DNA from: Streptomyces caelestis
Lineage (GTDB): Bacteria; Actinomycetota; Actinomycetes; Streptomycetales; Streptomycetaceae
NCBI RefSeq assembly: GCF_001279005.1
Contig: NZ_LGCN01000051.1
Location: forward strand, 1 to 64,000
Length of the DNA: 64,000 nt
Direction of reading: 5' to 3'
The first letter of the stretch is position 1; every line of letters begins with the position of its first letter. Below the pieces are notes generated by a model. That model was not told where the DNA came from, ran no database searches, and worked only from the letters and a program-made list of their open reading frames with translations. Below are positions 1-8,105 of the stretch, one piece after another. Made by a program: the position numbers and the translations under genes.

Positions 1-93
1 ACGGGGGGCGGGTCTTGTCCTTGAGCGTCGGGTGGGGTGGGGGCCTTGTTCTCGCGCTCTCCCGGTGGGGGTTCCTCGGGCGGGTTCGGTCGG

Positions 94-876
94 TTACGCC
101 GTCGCCGGGCCCGGGGGCGGTGGGGTGAGGTGGTGGGCCAGCCAGGTGGGGACGCCGCCCAGGAGGCGGAAGAGGCGGCGGGCCTCCTCGCGGAGGCGGG
201 AGGCCTCCGGTTCGGTCTCCGTGTCGGCCAGGGAGACCAGGGCCGGGGCCGTGCCGACGAGGTAGCCCAACTCCTCGCGGATCCGCAGGGATTCGGCGAA
301 GCCGCGCCGGGCCTCCGTCAACTCGCCGTCGCGCAGGGCGAGTCCGGCCAGGTGGCGCCAGGTGGCCGAGAGCAGCAGCGGGTCGGCGTGCGCGGTGGCG
401 CCCGCGTGGGCGCGCCGGTACGCGGCCCGCGCCGCCTGCGGCGACCGGGTGAGGTTCTCGGCGATCAGCCCGCGCCGGAAGTCCAGCAGCGCCCGCCCCG
501 CCGCGCCCGGCGCGATCAGCGCCGCCGCCCGGCCGAGCGCGGCCCGCGCCTCGTCGGCCCGGTCGCGGACCCGGAACAGCGTGGCGGCGTAGGCCAAGTA
601 CCCGCGTTCACAAGCGGCGGCCCCCCGCTCGTCGTCGCTGTGCGCCAGCGCCTCGGCCGTGCGCAGCGCGTCCTCGGCCTCCTCCCACCCCGCCTCGGTG
701 TACAGGCACCGCTCCACCAGCAGCGACGCCCGCTGCAGCGCCGCGTCCGGGCCGGCCGGTTCGAGCAGGGCGGCGGCGTCGGCCCAGCAGGCGCGGGAGC
801 GCAGCCGCCACACCGCCGTCTGGAGGGGATCGTCATCGGCGGTCGTTCCGTCACCGGACATGGCGGTGTGCGCCAC
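94..876 (-). CDS. TPR-like helical repeat protein
   Basis: About 260 residues, almost entirely Ala/Arg/Leu-rich helices with TPR-like periodicity: pairs of helices with small residues at the packing positions, for example the segments around 'WEEAEDALRTAEALA' and 'LTEARRGFAESLRIREELG'. No catalytic domain, signal peptide or membrane segment is visible, so a cytoplasmic scaffold role is inferred. An upstream GTG at 894 is in frame, but the GTG at 876 has GGGGAGG about 6 nt before it and is preferred; an ATG at 861 is a third option. It lies on the same strand as the pucR-like gene, about 145 nt downstream of that gene's stop. The family is assigned from repeat pattern only. Confidence 0.6.
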   Translation of the reverse strand: MAHTAMSGDGTTADDDPLQTAVWRLRSRACWADAAALLEPAGPDAALQRASLLVERCLYTEAGWEEAEDALRTAEALAHSDDERGAAACERGYLAYAATLFRVRDRADEARAALGRAAALIAPGAAGRALLDFRRGLIAENLTRSPQAARAAYRRAHAGATAHADPLLLSATWRHLAGLALRDGELTEARRGFAESLRIREELGYLVGTAPALVSLADTETEPEASRLREEARRLFRLLGGVPTWLAHHLTPPPPGPATA

Positions 877-1021
877 GTTGCCCTCCCCGAGCACGCCATC
901 GAGCTGTTGAGTGGTGGCCGCATCTCAGCACGAACCGACGGGCCCGGCCAAGAGGGTGGGTGAAGGATTTCACAAAGTCCCGGATCGCGGGCCCGAATCG
1001 CGCGCCCGCCTCCCGGCGGGT

Positions 1022-2695
1022 TCAGCTCATCCGCAGCGCGAGGAAGAAGTCCAGCTTGTCCTCCAGGCGGGACAGGTCACGGCCCGTCAGCTGTTCGATG
1101 CGGCCGACGCGGTAGCGCAGCGTGTTGACGTGCAGGTGGAGGCGGGACGCGCAGCGGGTCCAGGAGCCGTCGCAGTCGAGGAACGCCTCCAGGGTGGGGA
1201 TCAGCTCGGCGCGGTGCCGGCGGTCGTAGTCCCGCAGCGGGTCGAGGAGGCGGGCGGTGAAGGCGCGCCGCACGTCGTCGGGGACGAAGGGGAGCAGCAG
1301 GACGTGCGAGGCGAGCTCCTGGTGTCCGGCCGCGCAGACCCGGCCCTGGCGCGCCGCGGCCACGCGCCGGGCGTGCCGCGCCTCCTCCAGCGCCCCGCGC
1401 AGCCCTTCCGCCGAGTGCACGGCGGCGGAGACGCCGAGGGTGAGCCGGCCGTCGCCGTCGAGTCCGGCCGTGAGCGGGTCGCGCACGGACGCCAGGAGCG
1501 CGTCGGCGAGGACGCCGGTGCCGGAGTCCTCGTGCTCGCCGGTCACCGAGGACAGCGGTACGAGGGCGATCGCCTCGTCGCCGGTGTGGGCCACCGCGAC
1601 GCGGTCGGAGTGCTCGGGCCCCGTCGACGCCGGGTCGACCAGGATCTCCTCCAGCAGGGCCTGGGCCACCGGCCCGCCGTCGACCTCCCCGCCGTCCCAG
1701 TCGACGCGGGCCACCACCACCTGCCAGTGCGGCGCGGTCCCGAGCCCGGGCAGCAGCACCGGCGCGGCCACCCGCAGCCGCGCCGCGATCTCCGCGGGCG
1801 CGGCGCCCGTCTGCACCAGCTCCAGCACCTCCTGCGCGAGCCGGCGCCGCACCGTGCGCGCCGCGTCCCTGCGGTCCCGCTCGACGGCGATCAGCTGGGT
1901 GACGCCGTGCAGCAGGTCCAGCCGCTCCTCGGCCCAGTCCCCGGCGTCCGCCTCGACCACCAGCACCCAGTCCGACAGCACCGTCTCGCGCACGTCGTGC
2001 GGCGCCGACGCGGAACGTCCGCTGCCGCGCACCGGGAAGAGGCTGTACGCCGTCTGCCCCCGCGTGACCCGGTGCGGGCCGCGCCGGCCGGTGCGGGCGG
2101 CCGCCAGCTGTTCCGCGGCGAGCCCCGCGCACACGTCGGCGGGCAGTGCCGGGCCCGCCGTCCTCGCCCCGGCGATCAGCCGGCCGGTGGGCGAGAGCAC
2201 CCACGCCCGCAGGTCCAGGTCCGAGCCCAGCAGGTCGAGCACGACCTCCGGGCCGCCGCCCGCCGGTCCGGAGGTCATCATCCGCCGGTGCCGGTCCACC
2301 ACGGCCGCCAGATCACCGGCGCGCTCGCCCGACACCTGCCGCACAACGTGCTCGGTGATGGTCGCGAAGGCCACCGACTCGTGCACCGCGAACAGCGGCA
2401 GCCGGTGCCGCGCACAGGCCACGACCAGGTCCTCCGGCACGTCGCCCAGCTCCGCCGTGCCGGCCGCGACGGCGGCCACCCCGGCCTGCGCCAGGATCCG
2501 TACGAACGGCTCGGAGTCCGCCGCGTCCCGGCGCCAGGCCAGGCCCGTGAGCACCAGTTCCCCGCCGGAGAGATAGCGGCTGGGGTCCCTCAGGTCGGTG
2601 GTCATCACCCCGCGCACACCGCGTTCCAGCTCGTCCTCGCCGCCGAGCAGCCTCAGGCCCAGCGCGTCGGTGTCCAGCAGTGCGCGCAGCCGCAT
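1022..2695 (-). CDS. pucR: PucR-family transcriptional regulator, probable purine catabolism regulator
   Basis: 557 residues. The N-terminal ~130 residues match the PucR sensory domain (segment 'GVMTTDLRDPSRYLSGGELVL' and the following 'LVVACARHRLPLFAVHE'). A poorly conserved middle region follows, then a C-terminal HTH_30 domain with the family hallmark 'CASRLHLHVNTLRYRVGRI'. PucR proteins control purine degradation genes. This copy is divergent from the xanthine dehydrogenase operon with a 343-nt shared region, so it is the likely regulator of that operon. Family assignment is strong; the target is inferred from position. Other PucR paralogues in actinomycetes control unrelated catabolic genes, which is the main alternative. 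Confidence 0.87.
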   Translation of the reverse strand: MRLRALLDTDALGLRLLGGEDELERGVRGVMTTDLRDPSRYLSGGELVLTGLAWRRDAADSEPFVRILAQAGVAAVAAGTAELGDVPEDLVVACARHRLPLFAVHESVAFATITEHVVRQVSGERAGDLAAVVDRHRRMMTSGPAGGGPEVVLDLLGSDLDLRAWVLSPTGRLIAGARTAGPALPADVCAGLAAEQLAAARTGRRGPHRVTRGQTAYSLFPVRGSGRSASAPHDVRETVLSDWVLVVEADAGDWAEERLDLLHGVTQLIAVERDRRDAARTVRRRLAQEVLELVQTGAAPAEIAARLRVAAPVLLPGLGTAPHWQVVVARVDWDGGEVDGGPVAQALLEEILVDPASTGPEHSDRVAVAHTGDEAIALVPLSSVTGEHEDSGTGVLADALLASVRDPLTAGLDGDGRLTLGVSAAVHSAEGLRGALEEARHARRVAAARQGRVCAAGHQELASHVLLLPFVPDDVRRAFTARLLDPLRDYDRRHRAELIPTLEAFLDCDGSWTRCASRLHLHVNTLRYRVGRIEQLTGRDLSRLEDKLDFFLALRMS

Positions 2696-3038
2696 TCTCG
2701 TCTCCGTCGTTTCTTGTCTCGATACCTGCGGTGGACCGTGGAGGGGCCTTGCCGAGAGGGCCCGTCGGGTGGCTGATCAACGGTGTCGGCCGTGTCCTGG
2801 ACCGTGTCCCCTGTTTCCGGGGGAAGGTGGGGAGGTAACAGAGGACCTCCGTTCATATGAATCTACAAGATGACCTCGCTGGCCAGCCAACTCCTTCATG
2901 GTTTCCGTGACTGACCCCACGGAGCGCACGGCGGTGTACTGGCCGCACCCCGGGTGGACCGCACAGGTGCGAGCCGGGCCCGTCGCACCCGGACTGGCTT
3001 GATCCGTACGCCCCACGAGACGAAGAAGAGAGCCGGTC
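2696..3038. promoter_or_regulatory. Divergent control region between pucR and the xanthine dehydrogenase operon
   Basis: This 343-nt gene-free stretch should carry both promoters. Two dyads stand out: GGAGGT at 2831-2836 facing ACCTCC at 2845-2850, directly followed by the perfect palindrome TTCATATGAA at 2852-2861. The surrounding 2850-2880 is the most A+T-rich part of the region. This is a plausible PucR operator, by position only. I see no coding sequence here. Confidence 0.5.
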
Positions 3039-3929
3039 ATGGACTTCCTTCGCCCCGCCGGCTGGGAGGAGGCGCTCGCCGCGAAGGCCGAGCACCCCGC
3101 CGCCGTACCGATCGCGGGCGGCACCGACGTGATGGTCGAGATCAACTTCGACCACCGCCGGCCCGAGTACCTCATGGACCTGAACCGCGTCGGCGACCTG
3201 TACGAGTGGGAGGTCGGCGAGGACGCCGTACGGCTCGGCGCCTGCGTCCCGTACGCGCGGATCATGGAGCACCTGCGCGCCGAGCTGCCGGGTCTCGCCC
3301 TCGCCTCCCACACGGTCGCCTCCCCGCAGATCCGCAACCGCGGCGGCGTCGGCGGCAACCTCGGCACCGCCTCCCCGGCCGGCGACGCCCACCCGGCGCT
3401 GCTCGCCGCCGGGGCCGAGGTCGAGGCCGAGTCGGTGCGCGGGGCGCGCCGCATCCCGATCGACGCGTTCTACACCGGCGTGAAGCGCAACGCGCTGGCG
3501 CCCGACGAGCTGATCCGGGCCGTCCACGTCAAGAAGGCCGACGGCCCGCAGCAGTACTCCAAGGTCGGCACCCGCAACGCCATGGTCATCGCCGTGTGCG
3601 CCTTCGGCCTCGCCCTCCACCCGGAGACCCGGACGGTACGGACGGGGATCGGCTCGGCCGCCCCGACGCCCGTCCGGGCGCGGGCCGCCGAGGAGTTCCT
3701 GAACGCGGCCCTGGAGGAGGGCGGCCTCTGGGACAACGGGAAGGCCGTCGTCCCGTCCCTCGCCCAGCGGTTCGCCGACCTGTGCGCCGCCGCCTGCGAC
3801 CCGATCGACGACGTGCGCGGCACCGCGGGCTACCGCCGCCACGCCGTCGGCGTCATGGCCCGCCGCACCCTGACCTGGACCTGGGAGTCGTACCGCGGCG
3901 CCCGCCGCACCACGGAGGGAGCCGCGTGA
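3039..3929 (+). CDS. Xanthine dehydrogenase, FAD-binding subunit
   Basis: 296 residues, the usual length for a separate FAD subunit of molybdenum hydroxylases (CoxM/XdhB/PucC type). FAD-contact motifs are present: 'PIAGGTDVMVEI' near residue 30 and 'NRGGVGGNLGTASPAGDA' near residue 105. It passes electrons from the Fe-S clusters to NAD+ or another acceptor during oxidation of hypoxanthine and xanthine to urate. AGAAGAGAG lies just upstream of the ATG. It is the first gene of a four-gene operon, and its stop overlaps the next start as TGATG. Substrate assignment rests on the PucR and XdhC neighbours and the uricase cluster further right. Confidence 0.9.
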   Translation: MDFLRPAGWEEALAAKAEHPAAVPIAGGTDVMVEINFDHRRPEYLMDLNRVGDLYEWEVGEDAVRLGACVPYARIMEHLRAELPGLALASHTVASPQIRNRGGVGGNLGTASPAGDAHPALLAAGAEVEAESVRGARRIPIDAFYTGVKRNALAPDELIRAVHVKKADGPQQYSKVGTRNAMVIAVCAFGLALHPETRTVRTGIGSAAPTPVRARAAEEFLNAALEEGGLWDNGKAVVPSLAQRFADLCAAACDPIDDVRGTAGYRRHAVGVMARRTLTWTWESYRGARRTTEGAA

Positions 3930-4447
3930 TGCGCATCGACTTCACCGTCAACGGACGCCCCCGGGAGGCCGACGACGTCTGGGAGGGCGAGTCCCTGCTG
4001 TACGTGCTGCGCGAACGGCTCGGCCTGCCCGGCTCCAAGAACGCCTGCGAACAGGGCGAGTGCGGATCGTGCACCGTGCGGCTCGACGGCGTGCCCGTGT
4101 GCTCCTGCCTCGTCGCCGCCGGGCAGGTCCAGGGCCGCGAGGTCGTCACCGTGGAGGGCCTGGCGGACCTCGCCGGGCAGCGCTCCCGCGGCGCCGTCGC
4201 GCGGCCCGGCGAGGACACCGGGCTCTCCCCGCTCCAGCAGGCCTTCCTCGACGCCGGCGCCGTCCAGTGCGGCTTCTGCACGCCCGGTCTGCTGGTCGCC
4301 GCCGACGAGATGCTGGAGCGCCACCCCGACCCGAGCGACGCGGACATCCGCGAGGCCCTGTCGGGCAACCTGTGCCGCTGCACCGGCTACGAGAAGATCA
4401 TGGACGCGGTCCGCCTGGCGGCCGCCCGCCGGGCCGAGAGGGGCTGA
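3929..4447 (+). CDS. Xanthine dehydrogenase, 2Fe-2S subunit
   Basis: 172 residues with the two cluster-binding motifs of this family: a plant-ferredoxin-type motif 'CEQGECGSCTV' followed by a fourth Cys ('VPVCSC'), and a second cluster domain with 'CGFCTPG' and 'LCRCTGY'. It relays electrons from the molybdopterin centre to FAD. The ATG at 3929 overlaps the stop of the FAD subunit and has GGAGGGA 8 nt upstream; an in-frame GTG at 3926 is a weaker alternative. Only 2 nt separate its stop from the Mo subunit start, so the subunits are probably translated in coordinated amounts. Confidence 0.92.
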   Translation: MRIDFTVNGRPREADDVWEGESLLYVLRERLGLPGSKNACEQGECGSCTVRLDGVPVCSCLVAAGQVQGREVVTVEGLADLAGQRSRGAVARPGEDTGLSPLQQAFLDAGAVQCGFCTPGLLVAADEMLERHPDPSDADIREALSGNLCRCTGYEKIMDAVRLAAARRAERG

Positions 4448-4449
4448 GC

Positions 4450-6837
4450 ATGCCGGCGAAAGGGATGCCCACCACCCTCACGCAGGGCTCGGGGACCAAG
4501 GGCGGCATCGGCGAGTCCACCCTCCGCCCGGACGGCGCCCTCAAGGTCACCGGCGAGTTCGCGTACTCCTCCGACCTGTGGCACGAGGACATGCTCTGGG
4601 GGCAGATCCTGCGCTCCACCGTCGCCCACGCCGAGATCGCCTCGATCGACGCGAGCGAGGCGCTCGCCGTCCCCGGCGTGTACGCCGTCATGACGTACGA
4701 CGACCTGCCGACCGGCGTGAGGAACTACGGCCTGGAGATCAGGGACACCCCGGTCCTCGCCCACGGCAAGGTCCGCCACCACGGCGAACCGGTCGCGATC
4801 GTCGCCGCCGACCACCCGGAGACCGCCCGCCGCGCCGCGGCGAGGATCAGGGTCGACTACCGCGAACTCCCCGTGGTCACCGACGAGGCCTCCGCCCTCG
4901 CCCCGGACGCGGCCCTCGTCCACGAGAACCGCGACGACCACCACATCGCCCGCGTCCCGCACCCCAACATCGTCCACCGCCAGCCCGTCGTGCGCGGCGA
5001 CGTGGCGTCCGCGCGGGAGCGCGCGGACGTGATCGTCGAGGGCGAGTACACCTTCGGCATGCAGGACCAGGCCTTCCTCGGCCCCGAATCCGGACTCGCC
5101 GTCCCCGAGGAGGACGGCGGCGTCCACCTCTACGTCGCCACCCAGTGGCTCCACTCCGACCTGCGCCAGATCGCGCCCGTGCTCGGCCTGCCCGAGGACA
5201 GGGTGCGGATGACGCTGGCCGGCGTCGGCGGCGCGTTCGGCGGCCGCGAGGACCTGTCGATGCAGATCCACGCCTGCCTGCTGGCCCTGCGCACCGGCAA
5301 GCCCGTCAAGATCGTCTACAACCGCTTCGAGTCCTTCTTCGGCCACGTCCACCGCCACCCGGCCAAGCTCCACTACGAGCACGGCGCCACGGCGGACGGC
5401 AGGCTGACCCACGTCAAGGCCCGCATCGTCCTCGACGGCGGCGCGTACGCCTCCTCCTCCCCGGCCGTGGTCGGCAACGCCGCCTCGCTCGGCGTCGGCC
5501 CGTACGCCGTCGACGCCGTCGACGTCGAGGCCGTCGCCCTCTACACCAACAACCCGCCCTGCGGGGCCATGCGCGGCTTCGGCGCGGTCCAGGCGTGCTT
5601 CGCGTACGAGGCGCAGATGGACAGGCTGGCGGCGCGGCTCGGCCTGGACCCGGTGGAGTTCAGGCAGCTCAACGCCATGGAGCAGGGCACGCTCATGCCC
5701 ACCGGGCAGCCCGTCGACTCCCCGGCGCCGGTCGCCGAACTCCTGCGCCGCGTCAAGGCGAGGCCCATGCCCCCGGAGCGCCAGTGGGAGTCCGGCGAGG
5801 GCGCCGACGTGCGCCGGCTGCCGGGCGGCCTGTCCAACACCACGCACGGCGAGGGCGTCGTCCGCGGGGTCGGCTACGCCGTCGGCATCAAGAACGTCGG
5901 CTTCTCCGAGGGCTTCGACGACTACTCCACCGCCCGGGTCCGCCTGGAGGTGGCCGGCGGTGAGCCGGTCGCCGCCGTGCACACCGCGATGGCGGAGGTC
6001 GGCCAGGGCGGCGTCACCGTGCACGCCCAGATCGCCCGCACCGAGCTGGGCGTCGCCCGGGTGACCGTCCACCCGGCCGACACCCGGGTCGGCTCGGCGG
6101 GGTCGACGTCCGCCTCCCGGCAGACGTACGTCACCGGCGGCGCGGTCAGGAACGCCTGCGAGCTGGTGCGCGAGAAGGTCCTGGAGCTGGGCCGGCGCAA
6201 GCTGGGCCCGTCCCACCCGGCCTGGGCGGGCGCCGGACTCCTGCTGGAGGGCGGCAAGGTCGTCACCGACGGAGGCGAGGTGCTCGCCGACCTGGTGGAC
6301 GTCCTCGGCGACGAGGCCGTCGAGGCCGAGGAGGAGTGGCGGCACCGGCCGACCGAACCCTTCGACCCGCGCACCGGACAGGGCGACGGCCACGTCCAGT
6401 ACTCCTTCGCCGCGCACCGCGCCGTCGTCGAGGTCGACACCGAACTCGGCCTGGTGAAGGTCGTCGAGCTGGCCTGCGCGCAGGACGTCGGCAAGGCGCT
6501 CAACCCGCTGTCCGTGACCGGCCAGATCCAGGGCGGCACCGCCCAGGGCCTGGGCATGGCGGTCATGGAGGAGATCGTCGTCGACCCGAGGACCGCGAAG
6601 GTGCGCAACCCGTCCTTCACGGACTACCTCGTCCCCACCATCCTCGACACCCCGGCCATCCCCGTCGACGTGCTCGAACTCGCCGACGACCACGCCCCGT
6701 ACGGCCTGCGCGGCGTGGGCGAGGCCCCCACCCTCTCCTCGACCCCGGCGGTCCTCGCGGCCATCCGCGACGCGACGGGCCTGGAACTCAGCAGAACACC
6801 GGTCCGCCCGGAACACCTCACCACCGGGACCGGGTGA
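4450..6837 (+). CDS. Xanthine dehydrogenase, molybdopterin-binding catalytic subunit
   Basis: 795 residues, normal length for the large subunit. Family landmarks in order: the N-terminal aldehyde oxidase/xanthine dehydrogenase a/b-hammerhead domain; 'GGAFGGRED' (molybdopterin contact) around residue 255; 'GAMRGFGAVQ' near 370; 'VGQGGVTVHAQIA' near 520; and near residue 758 'GVGEAP', holding the Glu that acts as catalytic base in this family. It hydroxylates hypoxanthine and xanthine, giving urate for the uricase cluster at 37.5 kb. The ATG follows the previous stop by 2 nt. No frameshift or missing motif is seen. An aldehyde or CO dehydrogenase role is less likely because of the purine regulator and XdhC neighbour. 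Confidence 0.92.
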   Translation: MPAKGMPTTLTQGSGTKGGIGESTLRPDGALKVTGEFAYSSDLWHEDMLWGQILRSTVAHAEIASIDASEALAVPGVYAVMTYDDLPTGVRNYGLEIRDTPVLAHGKVRHHGEPVAIVAADHPETARRAAARIRVDYRELPVVTDEASALAPDAALVHENRDDHHIARVPHPNIVHRQPVVRGDVASARERADVIVEGEYTFGMQDQAFLGPESGLAVPEEDGGVHLYVATQWLHSDLRQIAPVLGLPEDRVRMTLAGVGGAFGGREDLSMQIHACLLALRTGKPVKIVYNRFESFFGHVHRHPAKLHYEHGATADGRLTHVKARIVLDGGAYASSSPAVVGNAASLGVGPYAVDAVDVEAVALYTNNPPCGAMRGFGAVQACFAYEAQMDRLAARLGLDPVEFRQLNAMEQGTLMPTGQPVDSPAPVAELLRRVKARPMPPERQWESGEGADVRRLPGGLSNTTHGEGVVRGVGYAVGIKNVGFSEGFDDYSTARVRLEVAGGEPVAAVHTAMAEVGQGGVTVHAQIARTELGVARVTVHPADTRVGSAGSTSASRQTYVTGGAVRNACELVREKVLELGRRKLGPSHPAWAGAGLLLEGGKVVTDGGEVLADLVDVLGDEAVEAEEEWRHRPTEPFDPRTGQGDGHVQYSFAAHRAVVEVDTELGLVKVVELACAQDVGKALNPLSVTGQIQGGTAQGLGMAVMEEIVVDPRTAKVRNPSFTDYLVPTILDTPAIPVDVLELADDHAPYGLRGVGEAPTLSSTPAVLAAIRDATGLELSRTPVRPEHLTTGTG

Positions 6838-6890
6838 CCCCGACGCCGCTACGGGCGGTCGTGCCCCACCGCAGCCGAGGAGAGCGAGAC

Positions 6891-8105
6891 ATGCTGGACA
6901 TCGCCGAGGAGCTGAACCGGTGGGTCGGGCAGGGCCGTGACTTCGCGGTCGCCACCGTGGTGGCGGCCGTCGGCAGCGCGCCCCGCGGGCCCGGCGCCGC
7001 GCTCGCGGTCGACACCGCGGGGACGGCCGTCGGCTCGCTCTCCGGCGGCTGCGTGGAGGGTGCGGTGTACGAGCTGTGCGAGCAGGCGCTGAGGGACGGC
7101 GACACCGTCCTGGAGCGCTTCGGCCACAGCGATGAGGACGCCTTCGCCGCGGGGCTGACCTGCGGCGGGGTCATCGACGTCCTGGTCACGCCGGTACGGG
7201 CGGCGGACCCCGCCCGTCCGGTGCTCGCCGCCGCGCTCGCCGCCGCCGCGCGCGGGGAGGCGGCGGCGGTGGCGCGGATCGTGAACGGCCCGGCGGAGCT
7301 GAGGGGCCGCGCGCTGACGGTCCGCCCGGACGGCTCGTACCGGGGCGGCTTCGGCGGCCGTCCGGAGCTGGACCGCACGGTCGCCGCCGAGGCGGGCGCC
7401 TTCCTGGACGCCGGCCGCACCGGGACCCTGGAGATCGGTGCGCGGGGCTCGCGGTGCGGAGCACCGCTCACGCTTCTGGTCGAGTCCTCCGTCCCCCCGC
7501 CCCGGATGATCGTCTTCGGGGCGGTCGACTTCGCGTCGGCACTGGTCCGGGTCGGCACGTTCCTCGGCCACCACGTCACGGTGTGCGACGCCCGCCCCGC
7601 GTTCACCACGCGCGCCCGCTTCCCGGAGGCCGACGAGATCGTCGTCGAGTGGCCGCACACCTACCTGCGACGCACGCCCGTCGACGCGCGCACGGTCCTG
7701 TGCGTCCTCACCCACGACGCCAAGTTCGACGTGCCCCTGCTGGAACTGGCCCTGCGCCTGCCGGTGGCGTACGTCGGCGCGATGGGCTCCCGCCGCACCC
7801 ACCTGGACCGCGCCGCCCGCCTGCGCGAGGCCGGCGTGACCGAGGCGGAGCTGGCCCGTCTCAGGTCGCCGATCGGCCTCGACCTGGGCGCCCGCACTCC
7901 GGAGGAGACCGCCCTGTCCATCGCGGCGGAGATCGTCGCGAACCGGCACGGCGGCGCAGGCGTGTCCCTCACCGGGGCCCACACCCCGATCCACCACGAC
8001 GGCGCCCACGGGCCGGAGCGGGCCGGCGGCGTGACGGGGGTCAGGCCGGACGGGGGGCCGACAGGACGGCGGAGGCACGACGGACCTCGTCGAGGAGGTC
8101 CCTGA
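6891..8105 (+). CDS. xdhC: XdhC/CoxI-family molybdenum cofactor maturation protein
   Basis: 404 residues with the two-domain layout of XdhC. The N-terminal XdhC/CoxI domain shows 'GSAPRGPGAAL' and 'GSLSGGCVEGAVYE'. The C-terminal Rossmann-like domain begins near residue 205 ('VFGAVDFASALVRVG') and includes 'YVGAMGSRRTH'. Members bind, sulfurate and insert the molybdenum cofactor into xanthine dehydrogenase. It follows the Mo subunit by 53 nt with GCCGAGGAGAG before the ATG at 6891 and closes the operon. The last ~40 residues are a low-complexity Arg/Gly/Pro tail that overlaps, on the opposite strand, the 3' end of the kinase-like gene; the two genes converge with a 65-nt overlap. Confidence 0.88.
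   Translation: MLDIAEELNRWVGQGRDFAVATVVAAVGSAPRGPGAALAVDTAGTAVGSLSGGCVEGAVYELCEQALRDGDTVLERFGHSDEDAFAAGLTCGGVIDVLVTPVRAADPARPVLAAALAAAARGEAAAVARIVNGPAELRGRALTVRPDGSYRGGFGGRPELDRTVAAEAGAFLDAGRTGTLEIGARGSRCGAPLTLLVESSVPPPRMIVFGAVDFASALVRVGTFLGHHVTVCDARPAFTTRARFPEADEIVVEWPHTYLRRTPVDARTVLCVLTHDAKFDVPLLELALRLPVAYVGAMGSRRTHLDRAARLREAGVTEAELARLRSPIGLDLGARTPEETALSIAAEIVANRHGGAGVSLTGAHTPIHHDGAHGPERAGGVTGVRPDGGPTGRRRHDGPRRGGP

Noticed and set aside
4387..6816. An 809-codon open frame antisense to the molybdenum subunit, and similar very long frames at 17634-21206 and 59912-63538 on the minus strand
   Set aside because: They lie opposite or extend past well-supported genes and show the Arg/Gly/Pro-rich or Asp/Val/Gly-rich composition expected from third-position G+C bias. 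No domain is recognisable outside the real genes.
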